From assembly GCA_002483395.1 (NCBI GenBank), contig DLHV01000118.1, positions 5,098-13,685 of the forward strand: a DNA stretch of 8,588 nt. Direction: 5' to 3'. The translations under genes and the position numbers were made by a program. The notes under the pieces were generated by a model. It saw nothing but the letters and a program-made list of their open reading frames with translations, was not told the origin of the DNA and did not search any database. This stretch comes from Chloracidobacterium sp. UBA7659. Lineage in GTDB: Bacteria; Acidobacteriota; Blastocatellia; Pyrinomonadales; Pyrinomonadaceae. This document shows, piece after piece, positions 5,610 through 8,588 of this stretch; position 1 is the stretch's first letter, and the number at the start of each line of letters is the position of its first letter.

Positions 5610-6221
5610 ATGAATGAGAAAGGCCTTGATCAATCGCTTAAAAAGAGTTCGGTCGACGATTACATGGGTTTCGAAAGGACCAGCGCCACCAAAAATGAGT
5701 ATCTAAATGGCAGGATGCTTGCCCGGTCAGGCTCGAATCGCTGGCACAATCTTATCGTGGCAAACACGTCGATCGCAGTCGGCAGCAAAATGCATGGGCA
5801 CAAATGCGAAATTTACATAAGCAATATGCGTGTGAAATTGGCCCACAATTTTATTTGCTACCCCGACATCGTGATTGTGAACGGCGAGCCGAAATTTACG
5901 GATAATAACTACGATTTGCTGCTGAATCCGACGGTGGTGGTGGAGATATTCTCGAATCAGACAAATTCGTCGGACAAAACAAAAAAGCTTGAGAACTTTC
6001 TTGAAATGGAGAGCATTCGAGAGTGCCTTTTGCTCAAAGAAGACGAAATGCGGGTCGAACATTATGCCCGACAGAACGCGAAACAATGGATATATCGCAT
6101 CTATAACGAGCGCGACGACGTTGTTTCAATGGATTCGGTCAACTGCAAGGTATCCGTCGCCGAAATATATGCGCAGATCAAATTCAAACAGGCTGAATTT
6201 ACGTCGAAGGCAGTAAACTAA
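5610..6221 (+). CDS. Uma2-family (DUF820) putative restriction-endonuclease-fold protein
   Basis: This encodes 203 residues. The family pattern is clear: an early acidic motif (NEYLNGRMLARSGSNRWHN, 29-47), a strand and loop (CEIYISNMRV, 66-75), YPDIVIVNGEPKF (84-96) with Asp86, NPTVVVEIFS (106-115) with Glu112, a lysine-rich segment (DKTKKLENF, 122-130), and SIRECLLLKEDEMRVEHY (135-152). Asp86, Glu112 and a following lysine would form the PD-(D/E)XK-type metal site. Where many relatives read SPST after the Glu, this one has SNQT. Uma2 proteins are abundant in cyanobacteria and some other phyla, usually as solitary genes, and their physiological role is unsettled; nuclease activity is inferred from the fold. 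No partner methylase, antitoxin or transposase lies beside it. It is transcribed away from lpxD and ends at a good terminator. Confidence 0.88.
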   Translation: MNEKGLDQSLKKSSVDDYMGFERTSATKNEYLNGRMLARSGSNRWHNLIVANTSIAVGSKMHGHKCEIYISNMRVKLAHNFICYPDIVIVNGEPKFTDNNYDLLLNPTVVVEIFSNQTNSSDKTKKLENFLEMESIRECLLLKEDEMRVEHYARQNAKQWIYRIYNERDDVVSMDSVNCKVSVAEIYAQIKFKQAEFTSKAVN

Positions 6222-6243
6222 AAATAACAGGGTGGTCAATTCT

Positions 6244-6282
6244 AAGGCGGAATGTTCTGATTTTATTGCGTTCCGCCTTTTT
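6244..6282 (+). terminator. intrinsic terminator of the Uma2 gene, overlapping the priA stop codon
   Basis: The left arm 6244-6254 (AAGGCGGAATG) pairs with the right arm 6269-6279 (CGTTCCGCCTT) over 11 positions with one G-U wobble and a 14-nt loop. The run TTTTT at 6278-6282 follows, as in Rho-independent terminators. It begins 22 nt after the Uma2 stop. On the other strand the stem starts right after the priA stop and has an A-tract before it but a poor T-tract after it, so termination of priA here is possible but weaker. Confidence 0.85.
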
Positions 6283-8588
6283 ACATGAGATTGATCGGGT
6301 CGATCTCCACTTGAATGATTCTCAGATCGCAGCCTTTGCGGCCGGCTTCTTCCAAGGCAATGTCTAAGGTTTCCCTAAGATTGCGGCGGTTTGCGGATTT
6401 TACGAGTATTTGGAGCCGATACTCGCCCTTTAGCCGCGACAGTGACGCGGGAGCGACGCCGAGGATGCGGCACGATTTATCTTTGTTCGCGTTATCGAGA
6501 CAATCTTTCAGAATTTGAGCATTTTTGGAAGCGACGTTCAGATCGGCGTGTTTGATCAGGATCGACGCAAGGGCTACGAACGGCGGATAGCTCAATCGCT
6601 CGCGATAACGAATTTCTTCCGCAAAAAAGCCTTCAAAATCCTGCTTTACGGCGTGGCGAAGAGCATAGTGTTCCGGATAGTATGTTTGGATCAGGACGCG
6701 TCCCTGCAGATTTCCACGCCCGGCCCGGCCGGCAACCTGCGTAATTAACTGAAACGTCCGCTCCGCCGACCGAAAATCGGGAAGCCCCAGGCCCGTATCG
6801 ACCGAAATCACTCCGACGAGCGTGACACTGTGAAAATCGTGGCCTTTCGCGAGCATCTGCGTACCGACAAGCATGTCTATTTCGCCGCGGTCGAAGCCCA
6901 ACAGCGTCTTTGCGATCTCGCCGCGTTTTGTCATCGTGTCGCGGTCGATGCGGGCGATACGCAGGCCGGTAAAACGCTTTTCGAGAATGGTTTCGAGCTG
7001 TTCGGTGCCCCGGCCGATAAAATAGAGAAATTCGCTCAGACAAAACGGGCATTTTTGCGGCACTTTGACTCGGTGGCTGCAATAATGGCAGATTAATTTT
7101 GCGTCGCGTTTGTGATAGGTGAGCGTGATATCGCAGTTTTTGCAGCGAAGGCTTTCACCGCATGTGCGGCAAAGAACAAACTGCGAGAATCCGCGACGGT
7201 TAAGCAGAATGATAGACTGTTCGCCTTTCGCGTGGGTTTCCTCGATAGCTTTAATCAGTTGCGGCGAGAGCGTCACATCTTTGCCAGTTTGCCGAAATAC
7301 CTCGCGCATATCGATCAATTCAGCCTTTGCGAGCGGCCGATCTTCGATACGCTTCTGTAGTTGAAGGTATTGATACTTTCCGGCCCGTGCGTTCTGGAAT
7401 GATTCGAGGGATGGCGTCGCCGATCCGAGAACAATCGTTGCACCGGCGAGATTAGCCCGCATTACCGCTGCGTCGCGGGCGTTGTAGAACGGTGCGTCAT
7501 GCTGCCGATATGAAGTGTCGTGTTCTTCGTCGACAATGACAAGCCCCAGGTTCTGCAACGGAGCGAAAACGGCTGAGCGCGTGCCGATGGCGACGCGGGC
7601 GTGGCCGCCCCGGATTCGACGCCATTCGTCAAAACGTTCGCCCGGCGAGAGATTCGAATGAAGTATCGCGACCTGGTCGCCAAAAATCGCCCGAAGGCGC
7701 CGCGAGAAAATTGGAGTCAGCGCAATTTCCGGCACAAGCATCAGTGCGGATTTACCGCGATCGAGGGCATTTCGCATCGCCCGAATATAAACTTCTGTCT
7801 TGCCGCTCCCGGTGATCCCATGCAGCAAAAACGCCTTATATTCATTACTTTCAAGACCTTTAACGATCTCGTCGAGCGCAAAACTCTGTTCCGCATTCAA
7901 TTTCAGATCTTGTAAACCGGGCAATTCTGTGTTCGCCAACGGATCGCGCAAAACCTCGGTCGCAAAGATCTCAAGAAAGCCACGTTTCGCAAGTGTATTG
8001 ACCGGAGACGAACCGACGTTCGCTTTTTCGAGCAGGTCGAGAAACATCATCTCGCCTTTATTCTCGGCAAGCACGCGCAAGATATTTTGCTGAGGTTCGG
8101 TAAGCGACTTTTGCGTTTCATCCGGCTCGGGAAACAGCTGCCGCACGGCCTTGCGAAGCTTGGCTTTGACCTTTACGGAGACGCTGCGAATTGACGCGTC
8201 GACCAAACTGTCGGCAAACAGTTCGCGGAGAGAGCGTTTTGTTTGTTTTTCGCCAAATTGTTTTTCGAGCTGCCGCTGCGATGTCTCGCCATTTTCAGCA
8301 AGAAACGCCAAGATTTCCTGCCGCAATCCTCTTTTTGCGGTACGTCTAGCCAGATCATCCCGGCCTTTGTCGGTGATGAAAAGAATTTGTTCGGTTTCGA
8401 TATTCACGCCCGCCGGAAGGGAAGCCTTCAAAATTTCGCCCCAGGATGAGGCGTAGTAATCGGCGACCCATTGGGTTAACCGTAAAATTTCTTCGGTCAG
8501 AAGCGGCGTGTCGTCTAACAACTCAACAGCATCTTTAACCGCCGATTCTTCAATGCCGAGTTCCGGATCAAGGTCCTCGCTGAGAGCG
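6281..8588 (-). CDS. priA: primosomal protein N' (replication restart helicase PriA), N-terminus outside window
   Basis: PriA binds stalled replication forks and reloads the replicative helicase. The frame is open to the right edge, giving 768 visible residues; the TTG at 8519-8521 is internal, because the 22 codons before it continue the PriA N-terminal DNA-binding domain into LLDDTPLLTEEILRLTQW. Only the extreme N-terminus seems to be missing. Motifs in order: Walker A GITGSGKT (7796-7819), DEEH box (7520-7531), motif III LGSATPS, four CxxC pairs between 7171 and 7040 (CRTC, CKNC, CHYC, CPFC) for two zinc ions, motif V VGTQMLAKGHDF, and motif VI QVAGRAGR (6716-6739). The C-terminal domain begins near YRERLSYPPF and ends EIDPINLM. 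Everything needed for helicase function is intact. The part between the DNA-binding domain and the helicase core is long, so the whole protein should exceed the 732 residues of E. coli PriA. Confidence 0.97.
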   Translation of the reverse strand, partial: ALSEDLDPELGIEESAVKDAVELLDDTPLLTEEILRLTQWVADYYASSWGEILKASLPAGVNIETEQILFITDKGRDDLARRTAKRGLRQEILAFLAENGETSQRQLEKQFGEKQTKRSLRELFADSLVDASIRSVSVKVKAKLRKAVRQLFPEPDETQKSLTEPQQNILRVLAENKGEMMFLDLLEKANVGSSPVNTLAKRGFLEIFATEVLRDPLANTELPGLQDLKLNAEQSFALDEIVKGLESNEYKAFLLHGITGSGKTEVYIRAMRNALDRGKSALMLVPEIALTPIFSRRLRAIFGDQVAILHSNLSPGERFDEWRRIRGGHARVAIGTRSAVFAPLQNLGLVIVDEEHDTSYRQHDAPFYNARDAAVMRANLAGATIVLGSATPSLESFQNARAGKYQYLQLQKRIEDRPLAKAELIDMREVFRQTGKDVTLSPQLIKAIEETHAKGEQSIILLNRRGFSQFVLCRTCGESLRCKNCDITLTYHKRDAKLICHYCSHRVKVPQKCPFCLSEFLYFIGRGTEQLETILEKRFTGLRIARIDRDTMTKRGEIAKTLLGFDRGEIDMLVGTQMLAKGHDFHSVTLVGVISVDTGLGLPDFRSAERTFQLITQVAGRAGRGNLQGRVLIQTYYPEHYALRHAVKQDFEGFFAEEIRYRERLSYPPFVALASILIKHADLNVASKNAQILKDCLDNANKDKSCRILGVAPASLSRLKGEYRLQILVKSANRRNLRETLDIALEEAGRKGCDLRIIQVEIDPINLM

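Noticed and set aside
1..8588. CRISPR arrays, tRNA/rRNA genes, transposases, attachment sites
   Set aside because: No regularly spaced repeats, no cloverleaf or rRNA-like segments, and no transposase or integrase motifs were seen on either strand.

Overview
The window looks like a piece of chromosome from a Gram-negative (diderm) bacterium. LpxD, an enzyme of lipid A synthesis, an ExbD/TolR-type periplasmic domain and two Sec-exported proteins all imply an outer membrane. Base composition is moderate (about half G+C), most genes have clear AAGGAG/GGAGG ribosome binding sites, and a Uma2-family nuclease is present. The form of the ExbD-like fragment, with a long linker before the last strand, reminds me of Acidobacteriota (Blastocatellia/Pyrinomonadaceae). 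That placement is a judgement from memory, not something the sequence proves.

Left half (1-4238, all + strand). An ExbD/TolR-like gene, cut by the window edge, is followed by: a possible 33-42 residue small protein (299/326-427) overlapping the next start; a 430-residue protein of unknown family with one strong hydrophobic stretch (414-1706); a 406-residue exported, beta-rich protein of unknown family (1768-2988); a 132-residue exported protein resembling pre-peptidase (PPC)-like beta domains (3005-3403); and a class I SAM-dependent methyltransferase (3414-4238). Gaps are 61 nt or less, every start has a nearby Shine-Dalgarno sequence and I see no terminator between them, so they could be one transcription unit. 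Three members act at or beyond the inner membrane, or probably do, which hints at a cell-envelope role. The two large central genes are the least explained part of the window.

Middle (4239-4447). This gene-free 209-nt stretch separates convergent genes. It contains a 12-bp hairpin bracketed by an 8-bp direct repeat, but no convincing intrinsic terminator.

Right half. lpxD (4448-5479, - strand) is complete and has the expected catalytic histidine. It diverges from a Uma2-family putative endonuclease (5610-6221, + strand) across a 130-nt region that holds a 7-bp-arm inverted repeat. The Uma2 gene ends at a good intrinsic terminator whose T-tract runs into the stop codon of priA (6281 to the right edge, - strand). 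PriA, the primosomal replication-restart helicase, lacks only its extreme N-terminus because the window ends inside the gene.

lpxD, priA and the methyltransferase are ordinary genes. I found no rRNA, tRNA, CRISPR array, transposase or prophage gene. No complete known defence or secretion system is recognisable. The novelty candidate is the 299-2988 segment, but its function cannot be read from sequence alone.
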